A stretch of DNA of 64,000 nucleotides, taken from the NCBI GenBank assembly GCA_029338735.1, contig JAQYAY010000023.1:1-64000 (forward strand), in the 5' to 3' direction. The position numbers were made by a program, and so were the translations under genes. Of the stretch, positions 55,361-64,000 are shown piece after piece. This DNA comes from Lachnospiraceae bacterium. Lineage in GTDB: Bacteria > Bacillota > Clostridia > Lachnospirales > Lachnospiraceae. How positions within the stretch are numbered: position 1 is the stretch's first letter; each line of letters opens with the position of its first letter. The notes below the pieces were generated by a model, which ran no database searches, had not been told where the DNA came from, and saw nothing but the letters and a program-made list of their open reading frames with translations.

Positions 55361-56863
55361 ATGAGAAGTGCAGGAATACTGATGCCTGTGTTCTCCCTTC
55401 CGGGATCATACGGCATCGGCTGCTTCTCTGTAGAGGCGTACAGATTTGTAGATTTCCTCGCAGAGGCGGGACAGTCATACTGGCAGATCCTGCCTCTGGG
55501 TCCGACAAGCTACGGAGATTCTCCGTATCAGTCATTTTCTACATTTGCTGGTAATCCATATTTCGTAGATCCTGACACATTGAAGAAAGATGGTCTGCTG
55601 ACACAGGCGGACCTGGAAAGTTTTCCAGTAAAATCAGAAGACAGAATAGACTATGAGATGCAGTATAATGAGAGGTTTACGCTTCTCAGGAAGGCATTTG
55701 TCAGATTCGATAAAAATAATACAGAGTACGCAGCTTTTAAAGAAAAAGAGAAAGACTGGCTATGTGACTATTCCCTGTTCATGGCATTGAAGGATGCTCA
55801 TGGCGGAAAGAGTTTTATAGAATGGGAAGACGAGTACCGGCTGAGAGATGCTAAGGCGCTCTCGGACTTTACAGAAAAAAATTCGGCAGAAATAGATTTT
55901 TATAGCTTTATACAGTTTGAATTCACGAAACAGTGGAAAGCTCTGAAGGCATATGCCAATAAAAAGGGCCTAGAGATAATCGGTGACATACCGATATATG
56001 TCGCAGCTGATTCATCGGATGTCTGGTGTTCTCCGGAACTGTTCCAGATGGATGAGAATTTCAGACCGACAGCAGTAGCAGGGTGTCCTCCAGACGGATT
56101 TTCAGCCGACGGACAGCTCTGGGGCAATCCATTATATAAATGGGACTATCATGAGAAGACAGGCTTCGCATGGTGGATAAAAAGGATAAAAAAGTGCTCT
56201 GAGATCTATGATGTGGTCAGAATCGATCATTTCAGGGGATTTGATGAGTATTTTTCGATACCAGCAGGTGATACAACAGCCAGGAACGGACACTGGGAAC
56301 AGGGCCCTGGCATGAAGCTTTTTAACGCCATAAAAGAATCACTTGGTGAAGTAAGGATCATCGCAGAAGATCTTGGTTTCATTACCGATACGGTTAAGAA
56401 GCTTGTAAGAGACAGCGGATTCCCGAATATGAAGGTGCTCGAGTTTGCTTTTGATGAGAGAGATTCATCGTCGGGCAGCAGCTCAGACAACCAGTATCTG
56501 CCGTTCAATTACAACAGAAACTGTGTTGTATACACAGGCACACATGACAATGAGACACTGCGTGGCTGGCTCGACAGCATTACGGAGCAGGAGCTCGGTA
56601 ACGTGAGAGAATATCTCGGAATTCCTGAGTCTATAGGAAAAGATAACATTGTTGAACTGCTGATCCGTCAGGCACTGGGTTCTGTAGCAGACATGGCAGT
56701 CATTCCTATGTGGGACTATCTCGGACTCGACAACAGTGCGAGGATCAATGTCCCGTCCACTCTTGGCAACAACTGGATCTGGAGAATGAATTCAGAAGCT
56801 CTGAATTCAGAAAAAGCTGGAAAAATAAGGAAATTTAATAAAATATATGGCAGATTAGGTTAG
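55361..56863 (+). CDS. malQ: 4-alpha-glucanotransferase
   Basis: A 500-residue GH77 amylomaltase that transfers glucan chains between maltodextrins and frees glucose. The catalytic residues are visible: nucleophile Asp289 in VRIDHFRGF, acid/base Glu336 in IIAEDLG and Asp396 in YTGTHDNETLRGW. GSYGIGCFSVEAYRFVDFLAEAGQ at the start and DIPIYVAADSSDVW are GH77 signatures. Its presence is the best evidence that the operon handles maltodextrin or starch products. Confidence 0.97.
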   Translation: MRSAGILMPVFSLPGSYGIGCFSVEAYRFVDFLAEAGQSYWQILPLGPTSYGDSPYQSFSTFAGNPYFVDPDTLKKDGLLTQADLESFPVKSEDRIDYEMQYNERFTLLRKAFVRFDKNNTEYAAFKEKEKDWLCDYSLFMALKDAHGGKSFIEWEDEYRLRDAKALSDFTEKNSAEIDFYSFIQFEFTKQWKALKAYANKKGLEIIGDIPIYVAADSSDVWCSPELFQMDENFRPTAVAGCPPDGFSADGQLWGNPLYKWDYHEKTGFAWWIKRIKKCSEIYDVVRIDHFRGFDEYFSIPAGDTTARNGHWEQGPGMKLFNAIKESLGEVRIIAEDLGFITDTVKKLVRDSGFPNMKVLEFAFDERDSSSGSSSDNQYLPFNYNRNCVVYTGTHDNETLRGWLDSITEQELGNVREYLGIPESIGKDNIVELLIRQALGSVADMAVIPMWDYLGLDNSARINVPSTLGNNWIWRMNSEALNSEKAGKIRKFNKIYGRLG

Positions 56864-56889
56864 ATAACAGTAAAGGAGCACTGAAAAGC

Positions 56890-57918
56890 ATGTCAGACCA
56901 GCTTACAATCAAGGATATCGCTAAATATTGCGGAGTAGGGGTAAGTACTGTCTCACGTGCCATCAATGATGATCCAGGCATCAGTCCGAAGACCAAGGAA
57001 AGGGTCCTCAAGGTAGTGAAAAAATTTCACTACGTTCCGAATAATAGTGCCAGAAATCTCAAGATGCAGGAATCCAATACTGTAGCGCTTATTGTCAGAG
57101 GTATTGACAATATATTCTTCCAGTCCATGCTTGACGGATTTCAGAAGGAGCTGTACAGGAATGGATATGATTTCCTGTTCCATCTCGTGGATGAGAAGTC
57201 AAATGTAGCCATATCAGCTATTGAGCTGGCTAAAGAGAAGAGACTCAAGGGAGTCATCATCCTTGGAGGTATGATGGAGAATCCGAGAGAGGACTTAGAG
57301 CAGCTCGCAGTCCCGTATGTACTCTGTACAGTTGCACACAGCATGTACACACCGACTCCGAATGTGAATCTCGTGGCAATAGACGATGCAATGGAGAGCT
57401 TCAAGGCTGTGAAGTATCTGATCGACAAAGGCCATAAGAGGATTGCCATCATAAGCGGTCGTGAAAAAGATTACGCCGTTGGAGGACAGCGCCTGCGTGG
57501 ATACAAAAAAGCACTTGAGAGTGAAGGTATTCCGTTAGATGATGATCTGATAGGATACATGGAAGAAGATATTCCCGAATTCACGACGGAAAATGGCTAT
57601 GCAGTAGCGAAGAAGCTTCTCAAGAGAACGGATTTCACAGCTCTGTACTGTGTCTCGGATATGATTGCCATAGGCGCCTACAAGGCCATATCAGAAGCGG
57701 GACTTTCAATACCGGATGACATATCGGTAGTGGGCTTCGATGGAATTGACCTGGGACGTTTTACAATACCGGCACTTACGACAGTCAGACAGCCAAAGGA
57801 CGAGATGGTAAAGTCATCTGTTGACCTCCTGATGAAGGCCATAAATGGCGATGACACGCCAAGTCAGCTGTTCTACCCAGCGTCACTTCTCGAAAGAGAA
57901 TCAGTAAAAGAGATATAA
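56890..57918 (+). CDS. LacI family transcriptional regulator of the sugar operon
   Basis: A 342-residue LacI-type repressor. The helix-turn-helix and hinge are TIKDIAKYCGVGVSTVSRAIND and ARNLKMQESNTVALIV. The ligand-binding domain includes IDKGHKRIAIISGREKD, ALYCVSDMIAIGAYKAISEAG, DDISVVGFDGID and ALTTVRQPKDEM. It is the last gene of the operon whose promoter carries LacI-type operator cores, so it probably represses itself too. It is similar in role to MalR. AAAGGAG precedes the ATG. Confidence 0.94.
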   Translation: MSDQLTIKDIAKYCGVGVSTVSRAINDDPGISPKTKERVLKVVKKFHYVPNNSARNLKMQESNTVALIVRGIDNIFFQSMLDGFQKELYRNGYDFLFHLVDEKSNVAISAIELAKEKRLKGVIILGGMMENPREDLEQLAVPYVLCTVAHSMYTPTPNVNLVAIDDAMESFKAVKYLIDKGHKRIAIISGREKDYAVGGQRLRGYKKALESEGIPLDDDLIGYMEEDIPEFTTENGYAVAKKLLKRTDFTALYCVSDMIAIGAYKAISEAGLSIPDDISVVGFDGIDLGRFTIPALTTVRQPKDEMVKSSVDLLMKAINGDDTPSQLFYPASLLERESVKEI

Positions 57919-57942
57919 AAGAGGCCTTCGGGCCTCTTTTTT
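57917..57942 (+). terminator. terminator of the sugar ABC operon
   Basis: AAAAGAGGCC-TTCG-GGCCTCTTTT, a 10-bp perfect stem with a stable TTCG tetraloop and a run of T residues, starts at the last base of the repressor gene. Confidence 0.95.
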
Positions 57943-58003
57943 CTTGTAATTACAGATAGTTTCATTTAAGATATATAGAAATGTATTTTAAGGAGGAAAA
58001 TAA

Positions 58004-59203
58004 ATGTCCCGTATCACGGACCCTGAAGGCCCTTTTGCCCAGACGATGACAAAGGTAGCCAATCTGGCTCTCATCAATATCTGGTTCATAATCTGTTCGA
58101 TTCCGGTCTTTACAATAGGAGCATCATTTACGGCTCTGATGGATATAGCCTGGAATATGACAAAGGGAACAGAGGGAACGGCCATTACAAAGGCTTTTTT
58201 CAAATCTTTCAAGAGCAATTTCAAGAGAAGCACAGCCATCTGGCTGATCCAGCTTGTGCTGTTTGTTCTGCTGTTTTTTGACTTCAGAATAGGTCTGCAT
58301 TCGAATCTGAATGGCGGGTCTGCTGTAGCATATTTTGCAATATCATCAATTGCCCTGATGCTCGTGCTTTTTACTACGTGGTATGCACTCACCATGCAGG
58401 CAATTTTTGACAATACCGTTGGCAATATGATAAAGAACGGCCTCATGATAAGTATAGCCAGATTCCCGTATAGCGTGTGTATTGCTGTATGTCTCCTGTC
58501 GCCGGGGATTCTGTTTCTGATGTCGCCGGCACATGCATTTTTCTTTATTCCGCTGCTTGTGCTGGTATGGTTCGGATGCGTGGCATATGCAGCAGCATTT
58601 ATTTTCAGAAAGGCATTAAAGCCGTTCCTGCCTGAAGGATATGGCGAGGAAACAGAAGAAACAGTGGAGGAAGACATGGAAGAAGCACTTGCAAGACTCG
58701 ATGAGATCTGGGACATTTATGATAAGGATAAAAAGCCAACTGGCCGCACAATGAAGCGCAACGACTGGAACATGGCAGATGGTGACTACCATCTGACGGT
58801 GCTTGGCGTGCTGCAGCGCCCGGATGGCAGATATCTGATCACGAAGCGTATAGAGACAAAAGAATGGGCTCCGGGCGCATATGAGGTTCCGGGCGGCGGT
58901 GTACGTGCCGGAGAGACATCAGAAGCGGCAGTGCGCAGGGAAGTCATGGAAGAGACCGGCGTGGATGTAACGAATGCTACGGACGGCGGATTTGTATTTG
59001 ACTATCGTCGTGACAATCCGGAAGAGAAGAACAATTACTTTGTAGATGTCTACAAATATACTATTGATGTGAAGGATGAGGACATTCAGCTGCAGGCTGA
59101 TGAGACAGCCGGATACGAGTTTGCAACGGCAGAAGAGATAAAAGCGCTTGCGGATCAGGGACGGTTTTTACATTACGATAGCATAAAAGAAGCACTACTA
59201 TAA
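58004..59203 (+). CDS. YesL-Nudix fusion protein
   Basis: A 399-residue frame that joins two families. Residues 1-215 are a YesL (DUF624) membrane protein with five or so hydrophobic segments (ALINIWFIICSIPVFTIGAS onward). An acidic linker (EETEETVEEDMEEALARLDE) leads to a Nudix hydrolase, residues about 232-399, starting IWDIYDKDKKPTGRTMKRND. The Nudix box, residues about 298-320, fits GX5EX7REUXEEXGU exactly and should bind magnesium. An internal GGAGG (58666-58670) sits 5 nt before an in-frame ATG at 58676, so a separate 175-residue Nudix protein may also be made. GGAGG also precedes the first ATG. Confidence 0.85.
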   Translation: MSRITDPEGPFAQTMTKVANLALINIWFIICSIPVFTIGASFTALMDIAWNMTKGTEGTAITKAFFKSFKSNFKRSTAIWLIQLVLFVLLFFDFRIGLHSNLNGGSAVAYFAISSIALMLVLFTTWYALTMQAIFDNTVGNMIKNGLMISIARFPYSVCIAVCLLSPGILFLMSPAHAFFFIPLLVLVWFGCVAYAAAFIFRKALKPFLPEGYGEETEETVEEDMEEALARLDEIWDIYDKDKKPTGRTMKRNDWNMADGDYHLTVLGVLQRPDGRYLITKRIETKEWAPGAYEVPGGGVRAGETSEAAVRREVMEETGVDVTNATDGGFVFDYRRDNPEEKNNYFVDVYKYTIDVKDEDIQLQADETAGYEFATAEEIKALADQGRFLHYDSIKEALL

Positions 59204-59303
59204 GTAAAATAAATACCTATAAAATGGTGACAAAATCAGATTAATGTGGTAGGATAAATGCAAGGTGAAGCGATGAAGAAGATGCTTTGGAAGGAGAATT
59301 ACC

Positions 59304-59582
59304 TTGCTTTTGAAACAGATTAATTATTTTCTTGCGGTAGTAGACAACAAGAGTTTCACAGAGGCAGCTAAGAAGTGTGGGGTTTCGCAGTCGGCGATAT
59401 CGCAGCAGATCGGTGCCCTTGAAGAAAGCCTAGGGACAAAGCTCCTTGACAGGCACAATCGTACCTTTACGCTGACAGAGGCCGGAAAATATTTCTACGA
59501 CAATGCCAGGGATGTAAAGGAACGGACTGACAAAATGATGGAAGAGACCAGAAAGATAGGACAGAAGGCTTCTATAGCGTAA
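59304..59582 (+). CDS. truncated LysR-type protein (DNA-binding domain only)
   Basis: A 92-residue protein with a complete LysR winged-helix domain (QINYFLAVVDNKSFTEAAKK, VSQSAISQQIGALEESLGTKLL, TLTEAGKYFYDNA) and the start of the linker helix, but no effector domain. LysR regulators are usually about 300 residues. The start is TTG with AAGGAG 7 nt upstream. The end overlaps the convergent phosphatase gene by 11 bp. It could be a remnant after deletion, or a functional one-domain regulator. It is listed as a CDS because the domain is intact and the initiation signals are good. Confidence 0.75.
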   Translation: MLLKQINYFLAVVDNKSFTEAAKKCGVSQSAISQQIGALEESLGTKLLDRHNRTFTLTEAGKYFYDNARDVKERTDKMMEETRKIGQKASIA

Positions 59583-60111
59583 ATATCCTTATCTCACAGT
59601 TCTTCGGTTTCGGGTTCCACATCAGTTCATTTTTCCTGTGGGCCAGTATACCGGATAATACGCGCATTATCCCGCCATGGCAGGAGACAAGCACATTTTC
59701 ATAAGATTTTGCAGAGAGTTCATTCAGAAATGAATGGGCTCTTTTTTTCATATCATGAATAGTCTCGACCGAGTCCGGTGCCGGGAAAACAGTCGGGAAG
59801 AGCCAGAAAGACCACATACTGAGGCCGAGGGTCCAGTATTTTTTCTTTTCATAACGGCCGAAGTCAACTTCGATGATACGTTCATCGGTAATGATATCCT
59901 TTTTGTCAAAGCCTGTCATGATGGACGCTGTATCAATCGCACGCTGCAGCGGGCTTGCATAGACTGCATCGAAATGAATACCCTGCAGCTGCTTTGCAGC
60001 CTCCCTTGCCTGCTCTATTCCATGCTCGTTTAATGGGGCGTTCGTACGTCCCTGCATCAGATGTGCCTTGTTCAGATCTGTCTGTCCGTGTCTTGTCAGA
60101 TATATAGTCAT
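59572..60111 (-). CDS. histidine phosphatase family protein
   Basis: A 179-residue member of the phosphoglycerate mutase-like histidine phosphatases. The catalytic RHG motif is in TIYLTRHGQTDLN, followed by QGRTNAPLNEHGIEQA, YASPLQRAIDTASIM and the second histidine in NVLVSCHGGIMRV. A substrate cannot be assigned; candidates are sugar phosphates or alpha-ribazole phosphate. The ATG at 60111 has GGAG 5 nt upstream. It diverges from lon. Confidence 0.9.
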   Translation of the reverse strand: MTIYLTRHGQTDLNKAHLMQGRTNAPLNEHGIEQAREAAKQLQGIHFDAVYASPLQRAIDTASIMTGFDKKDIITDERIIEVDFGRYEKKKYWTLGLSMWSFWLFPTVFPAPDSVETIHDMKKRAHSFLNELSAKSYENVLVSCHGGIMRVLSGILAHRKNELMWNPKPKNCEIRIFTL

Positions 60112-60162
60112 ATGGTCTCCTTCAGAAATCACAATTTTTCACAAAAAACATTATCTCATGCC

Positions 60163-60191
60163 TTGACAGATATTGCAAACGGTGGTATACT
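60163..60191 (+). promoter_or_regulatory. lon promoter
   Basis: TTGACA (60163-60168) and TATACT (60186-60191) are 17 bp apart. The start of transcription would be near 60198, 9 bp before the CIRCE element. Confidence 0.9.
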
Positions 60192-60206
60192 TTGTGCACA
60201 ATTTAA

Positions 60207-60233
60207 TTAGCACTCTAGCATTATGAGTGCTAC
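60207..60233 (+). promoter_or_regulatory. CIRCE element (HrcA operator) upstream of lon
   Basis: TTAGCACTC, a 9-bp spacer and GAGTGCTAC match the CIRCE consensus TTAGCACTC-N9-GAGTGCTAA at 17 of 18 positions. It sits in the leader just after the promoter, the usual position for HrcA repression. It implies that lon belongs to the class I heat-shock regulon here. Confidence 0.95.
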
Positions 60234-60286
60234 CAAAGAAGCAAAAAACGTAGATGGCTATCAGATAACGAAGGAGGAAAAAGATT

Positions 60287-62593
60287 ATGACAGTTTTACC
60301 ACTTTACAATGTGATGCTGATACCTGAGACGAATCTGTACATACAGACAGATGCCTACAAGAATATGGCAGGCAAAGATCCTGAGGTTCAGGAGAGGCTG
60401 ATACTTGCAGCACTGAAGGAACCAAAGAAGAGAGCTGAGATCACAGAGGATGACCTGTATCCGATCGGTGTTTCGGCTATCATTACCGAGGTCAATGAGA
60501 ACGGATATGTAGCTATCCGCACGAAGAAGAGAGCAGATATTTCAGATATCACGATTCTGGCAGATCATACGATAAGCGTTAATGCAACGAGGCGTGATGA
60601 TACTCCTGGTGAGGAGATCAATCCTGATGAGGAGCGTGCAAGGCTCGACAAGCTGAAACAGGCACTTGTATCATATTTCAGCAGTTCACAGTGGGCCAAT
60701 ATTGGACGTGGCTATATCGCCCAGTTCTCATCAATCGCAGAGATTGCAGCAGCTATGAGCCCATGGCTCTTCAATTCCGCGGAGGACAGGTACAAGGTCC
60801 TTGAAGAGGATTCGAAGGCCAGGAGGACAGAGCTTCTGGAGAAGATGATCTATGAGAATATCGAGATGAGCAATATAGGCCAGGAGGCTGCAAATGCCCA
60901 GGAAGCCGATTATCAGAAGATATACAGAGAGTCAGCCCTTAAGAAGCAGATCGATTATCTGCAGAAGGAGCTTGATGACATGCATCCTGAGAATGTCTCG
61001 GACATCAGGAAGTTCGAGATCGCTCTCAAGGATAATGGCATGAATGAGGATGCGAAGAAGGAGGCTGACAAGGTTCTCAGCCGTCTGAAGCAGGAGGGCA
61101 AGAATTCACCTGAATACGGCATGCTCTATGATTACCTGGATTTCGTGACGACTCTTTCATGGAAAAAGGAAGAGCCGAAGGAAATAGATCTGAAAGAGGC
61201 CCGTGCAGTCCTTGATGAAGACCATTATGGTCTGAAGAAAGTCAAGGACAGGATCATCCAGCAGATCGCCGTGATGAATCTGAAGAAGCAGCAGGCCGGT
61301 TCAATCCTTCTTTTCGTTGGTGCCCCTGGTACCGGCAAGACTTCAATCGGAAAGAGCATCGCTCGTGCACTCGGCAGAAAGTATGTCAGAGTTGCACTCG
61401 GTGGTGTCCGTGATGAGGCTGAGATCAGAGGTCACAGACGTACATATATAGGAGCTATGCCTGGTCGTATCATGGACGGCATCCACAAGTCAGGTGTTTC
61501 AAACCCTGTAATGGTGCTTGATGAGATCGACAAGCTCTCAGAATCATACAACGGTGATCCTGCATCAGCTCTTCTCGAGGTTCTTGACCCTGAGCAGAAC
61601 AACAGCTTCACCGATCACTATATGAATGTACCGTATGACTTGTCAGATGTACTGTTCATCTGCACAGCGAATACTCTTGATACAATCCCTGCACCTCTTC
61701 TGAACAGGATGGAGGTAATCGAATTCCAGGGATATACTCCGATTGAGAAGGAGCATATCGCCAAGGATCACCTGATCCCGAAGGCATATGAGAAAGCCGG
61801 TATTCCGAAGGACAAGCTTGATATCGATGATGACGCGCTTGATACGATCATCTCAGACTACACGATGGAGGGTGGTGTCCGTGGACTCAAGAAGCGTATC
61901 GACACTCTCTGCCGTATCGCAGCAGTAAAGCTTGAGACTGGCGAGGATCACGTGACTGTCCACAAGGACGAGCTTCGTGACTATCTTGATATGCATCCGC
62001 TTCACAGGGACAAGGTAAAGAAAGAAGGCAAACCGGGTATCATCACTGGTCTTGCATGGACTCAGGTCGGAGGTACGATCCTCTATATCGAGTCACTGAT
62101 GACCAAGGGTACCGGAAAGCTCACTATCACTGGTCAGCTCGGCGATGTGATGAAGGAATCGGCTACGATTGCTCTTTCGCTTGTCAAGGCCATGTACCCG
62201 GGCAAGATAAAGCTGCTTGAGAAGAGCGATATCCATATTCATGTACCTGACGGCTCTACGCCTAAGGACGGACCTTCTGCTGGTATCACTCTGACGACTG
62301 CATTGTCATCACTTGTGACGGGAACTGCTGTTACTCCTGAGGTTGCAATGACTGGTGAGGTTTCACTGAATGGCTCTGTTAATGCCATTGGCGGACTTCC
62401 TGAGAAGCTCATGGCTGCACAGAGAGCAGGCGTGAAGCATGTATTCATTCCTGAGGAAAATATGGATGATCTCCGTGATGTGGCCGATGAGGTCAAGGAA
62501 GCTCTTGAGATCACACCTGTCAAGAAAGTGACTGATGTGCTTGATGCTCTGAATATACCGGTAGAAAATCCGAGCATGCAGAATAATAAGTAA
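60287..62593 (+). CDS. lon: ATP-dependent protease Lon
   Basis: A 768-residue Lon (LonA type). The N-terminal substrate-binding domain (1-about 250) starts TVLPLYNVMLIPETNLYI. Walker A is FVGAPGTGKTSIGKSIA and Walker B MVLDEIDKL. The protease dyad is Ser664 in DGPSAGITLTTAL and Lys707 in GGLPEKLMAAQ; the spacing of 43 residues equals that of E. coli. A GGAGG site precedes the ATG. It is controlled by a CIRCE element. Confidence 0.97.
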   Translation: MTVLPLYNVMLIPETNLYIQTDAYKNMAGKDPEVQERLILAALKEPKKRAEITEDDLYPIGVSAIITEVNENGYVAIRTKKRADISDITILADHTISVNATRRDDTPGEEINPDEERARLDKLKQALVSYFSSSQWANIGRGYIAQFSSIAEIAAAMSPWLFNSAEDRYKVLEEDSKARRTELLEKMIYENIEMSNIGQEAANAQEADYQKIYRESALKKQIDYLQKELDDMHPENVSDIRKFEIALKDNGMNEDAKKEADKVLSRLKQEGKNSPEYGMLYDYLDFVTTLSWKKEEPKEIDLKEARAVLDEDHYGLKKVKDRIIQQIAVMNLKKQQAGSILLFVGAPGTGKTSIGKSIARALGRKYVRVALGGVRDEAEIRGHRRTYIGAMPGRIMDGIHKSGVSNPVMVLDEIDKLSESYNGDPASALLEVLDPEQNNSFTDHYMNVPYDLSDVLFICTANTLDTIPAPLLNRMEVIEFQGYTPIEKEHIAKDHLIPKAYEKAGIPKDKLDIDDDALDTIISDYTMEGGVRGLKKRIDTLCRIAAVKLETGEDHVTVHKDELRDYLDMHPLHRDKVKKEGKPGIITGLAWTQVGGTILYIESLMTKGTGKLTITGQLGDVMKESATIALSLVKAMYPGKIKLLEKSDIHIHVPDGSTPKDGPSAGITLTTALSSLVTGTAVTPEVAMTGEVSLNGSVNAIGGLPEKLMAAQRAGVKHVFIPEENMDDLRDVADEVKEALEITPVKKVTDVLDALNIPVENPSMQNNK

Positions 62594-62605
62594 AAAATAA
62601 TTGAT

Positions 62606-62671
62606 CGTGTCAGACATGCCAGAGGCTTATTTCACGGCGCTGTGCGTCTAAGGCTCTGCATGTCTGGCACG
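62606..62671. terminator. long hairpin after lon
   Basis: CGTGTCAGACATGC with CAGAGGC pairs with GCTCTGCATGTCTGGCACG, a long imperfect stem with one bulge and one G-U pair. No T-run follows on the plus strand, so it may act only weakly as terminator, or separate the convergent lon and glycosyltransferase genes. Confidence 0.5.
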
Positions 62672-62683
62672 AGATTTACAAAA

Positions 62684-63499
62684 TCATATCGTCATTCCAG
62701 AATTCATTTTATCCCGCTCTTTATCTTTAAACCAACCATATTTATTGAAGTACTTTACAGCGCTTGAGATATGGTGGCACATCATCTTGAATGAGTGATA
62801 AGAACTGCGTTCATGTGCGTGTGTGATCTGGACATACGGGTAGTAGATTGTCTTGCCGACTCTGTGCAGGCGGCGCATCAGATCGAAGTCCTCACAGTAC
62901 ATGAAGAATCTTTCATCAAAAAACAGATTATATTTTTCCAGTGTTGAAACGCGCATGAACATGAAGCAGCCTGACAGGCATGGCGGGTTCATGATATGGT
63001 CATAGCCGCTGTCAAGCAGCACATATCTGTTGTTTTTCTCAGCTGCTCCCGGAAGAAATGGGAAGAACCTGCGGAATATCAGGTCTGATGGAGTCGGAAG
63101 CAGCTTGCACAGATGCTGCACTTCGCCATTCTGATCGACTACTTCTGGAAGCATGTAGACTACATCTGTGTGCTCACGGGCGTAGGAGGCCAGCGCATCA
63201 ATCACCGAAGGTTCGAATGACAGATCCGGGTTCAGGACTATATGAAATTCGCTGTGAATTCTGATTGATTCGCGAATTGCGATATTGTGGGCTGGGCCGT
63301 AGCCCGGATTCCTGCCTGTCCGATATATATAGATATATGGGGAATATTCAGCCACAGGCATGAAACGCTTTGACTTCTCCATTCCTGGTGTATTATCCAC
63401 GAAAAACAGAAGCCTCTCAGCTGATGGCCGATAGCTTCTGATTATTGTATCTATAAGATTCTGTGGAGTATGAAAAAGTACAACGGAGGCTGTGATCAT
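62684..63499 (-). CDS. family 2 glycosyltransferase (rhamnosyltransferase-like)
   Basis: A 271-residue GT-A fold glycosyltransferase. It starts [19 protein letters not shown], has a TGRNPGYGPAHNIAIRES loop, the metal-binding region HIVLNPDLSFEP, SGCFMFMRVSTLEK and the late acidic FDERFFMYCEDFDLMRRL. It resembles rhamnosyltransferases of polysaccharide clusters. Its start overlaps the stop of the upstream sugar transferase by 4 bp, so both act on the same surface polysaccharide. The sugar donor is unknown. Confidence 0.9.
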   Translation of the reverse strand: MITASVVLFHTPQNLIDTIIRSYRPSAERLLFFVDNTPGMEKSKRFMPVAEYSPYIYIYRTGRNPGYGPAHNIAIRESIRIHSEFHIVLNPDLSFEPSVIDALASYAREHTDVVYMLPEVVDQNGEVQHLCKLLPTPSDLIFRRFFPFLPGAAEKNNRYVLLDSGYDHIMNPPCLSGCFMFMRVSTLEKYNLFFDERFFMYCEDFDLMRRLHRVGKTIYYPYVQITHAHERSSYHSFKMMCHHISSAVKYFNKYGWFKDKERDKMNSGMTI

Positions 63500-64000
63500 T
63501 CTGAATCTCCTCCAGACATATCATCAGGAAAATTATTTCCCTTATTATCTGAAAAACCTTCCGTACGTTCTTTCTGAAAAAGCGTCCTGAATGTCATCAG
63601 CACCAGCTTGATATCTAAAATAATTGAATAATTCTCAATGTACATCAGATCCAGGCGCAGCTTGTCATATGCTGTGGTATTGTATTTGCCATAGACCTGT
63701 GCATATCCGGTAAGCCCGGCCTTCACTTTGGTGCGGTACCTGAATTCCGGTATTTCACTCTCATACATCTCATAGTTCTCGATTCGCTCAGGACGTGGAC
63801 CTACGATACTCATATCCCCTTTCAGGATATTGATGAGCTGTGGAAGCTCGTCAAGCCTTGATCTGCGCAGACCTCTGCCTACTTTTGTGATGCGCGGGTC
63901 ATCATCAATGGTGAACTGCGCACCATCCTTCTCTGCATCTTCCCTCATACTGCGGAACTTGTATATGGTAAAAAGCTTTCCATCCCTTGTGACTCTCTTC
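63496..64000 (-). CDS. undecaprenyl-phosphate sugar phosphotransferase (partial, 5' end outside window)
   Basis: The C-terminal 167 residues of a bacterial sugar transferase, which starts a polysaccharide repeat unit by loading a sugar phosphate on undecaprenyl phosphate. The reading frame continues to the window edge with [16 protein letters not shown], so the apparent ATG at 63948 is internal. Family signatures follow: [33 protein letters not shown] and [13 protein letters not shown]. It ends about 20 residues beyond the usual FRTLFQ. The cluster continues beyond the window. Confidence 0.92.
   Translation of the reverse strand, partial: KRVTRDGKLFTIYKFRSMREDAEKDGAQFTIDDDPRITKVGRGLRRSRLDELPQLINILKGDMSIVGPRPERIENYEMYESEIPEFRYRTKVKAGLTGYAQVYGKYNTTAYDKLRLDLMYIENYSIILDIKLVLMTFRTLFQKERTEGFSDNKGNNFPDDMSGGDSE

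Noticed and set aside
63496..63948. Sugar transferase as a complete 150-residue protein
   Set aside because: The frame stays open to the window edge and the preceding residues [15 protein letters not shown] are conserved family sequence, so the gene is cut by the window.

Overview
The window is the replication-origin neighbourhood of a Gram-positive, low-to-mid GC bacterium of the class Clostridia, most likely a Lachnospiraceae member. The evidence is the classical Firmicutes origin order (parB-parA-rsmG-mnmG-mnmE-jag-yidC-yidD-rnpA-rpmH / dnaA-dnaN-yaaA-recF-gyrB-gyrA), two perfect parS sites, a tryptophan T-box, a CIRCE element, methionine aminopeptidase with a SEC-C tail motif at its N-terminus, and DUF4446/DUF3881-type proteins downstream of parB. 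The family assignment rests on recognised families, not on a database search.

Layout. 1-10.5 kb, all minus strand: tRNA-Arg(CCT), the segregation operon parA-parB-DUF4446-DUF3881 with two parS sites upstream, then rsmG, mnmG, mnmE, and the rpmH-rnpA-yidD-yidC-jag operon. 10.45-12.33 kb: oriC-like DNA on both sides of dnaA. 10.8-34.5 kb, mainly plus strand: dnaA to gyrA, a 222-bp imperfect palindrome, two-subunit fumarase, a CstA transporter, a DUF975 membrane protein, two minus-strand tRNA genes (Cys, Ser), the T-box-controlled trpEGDCFBA operon, and a three-gene glycerol-3-phosphate-type oxidase cluster. Transcription thus diverges from the origin, co-directional with replication on both arms.

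34.5-41.5 kb: a ribbon-helix-helix/AT-hook protein, a minus-strand block (SDR dehydrogenase, PlsC, HPF, XRE-type regulator), then veg and an overlapping set of NlpC/P60 hydrolase, membrane-anchored SurA-like protein and map. 41.7-50.5 kb: mfd behind a structured leader, a sugar-sensor/GGDEF protein, an Rrf2 regulator and secA. 50.5-64 kb: a LicD protein, a maltose/maltodextrin-type ABC operon with malQ and its own LacI repressor gene behind four operator-like cores, an in-frame YesL-Nudix fusion, a one-domain LysR fragment, a histidine phosphatase, lon under a CIRCE operator, and the start of a polysaccharide gene cluster.

The points most worth following are the YesL-Nudix reading frame with an internal ribosome-binding site and start, the palindromic element between gyrA and fumA, a family of short palindromic repeats, the attenuator-like leader of mfd, a candidate small transcript near 35.7 kb, and the operator array of the sugar operon. 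I found no CRISPR array, complete insertion sequence, prophage or obvious new defence system.
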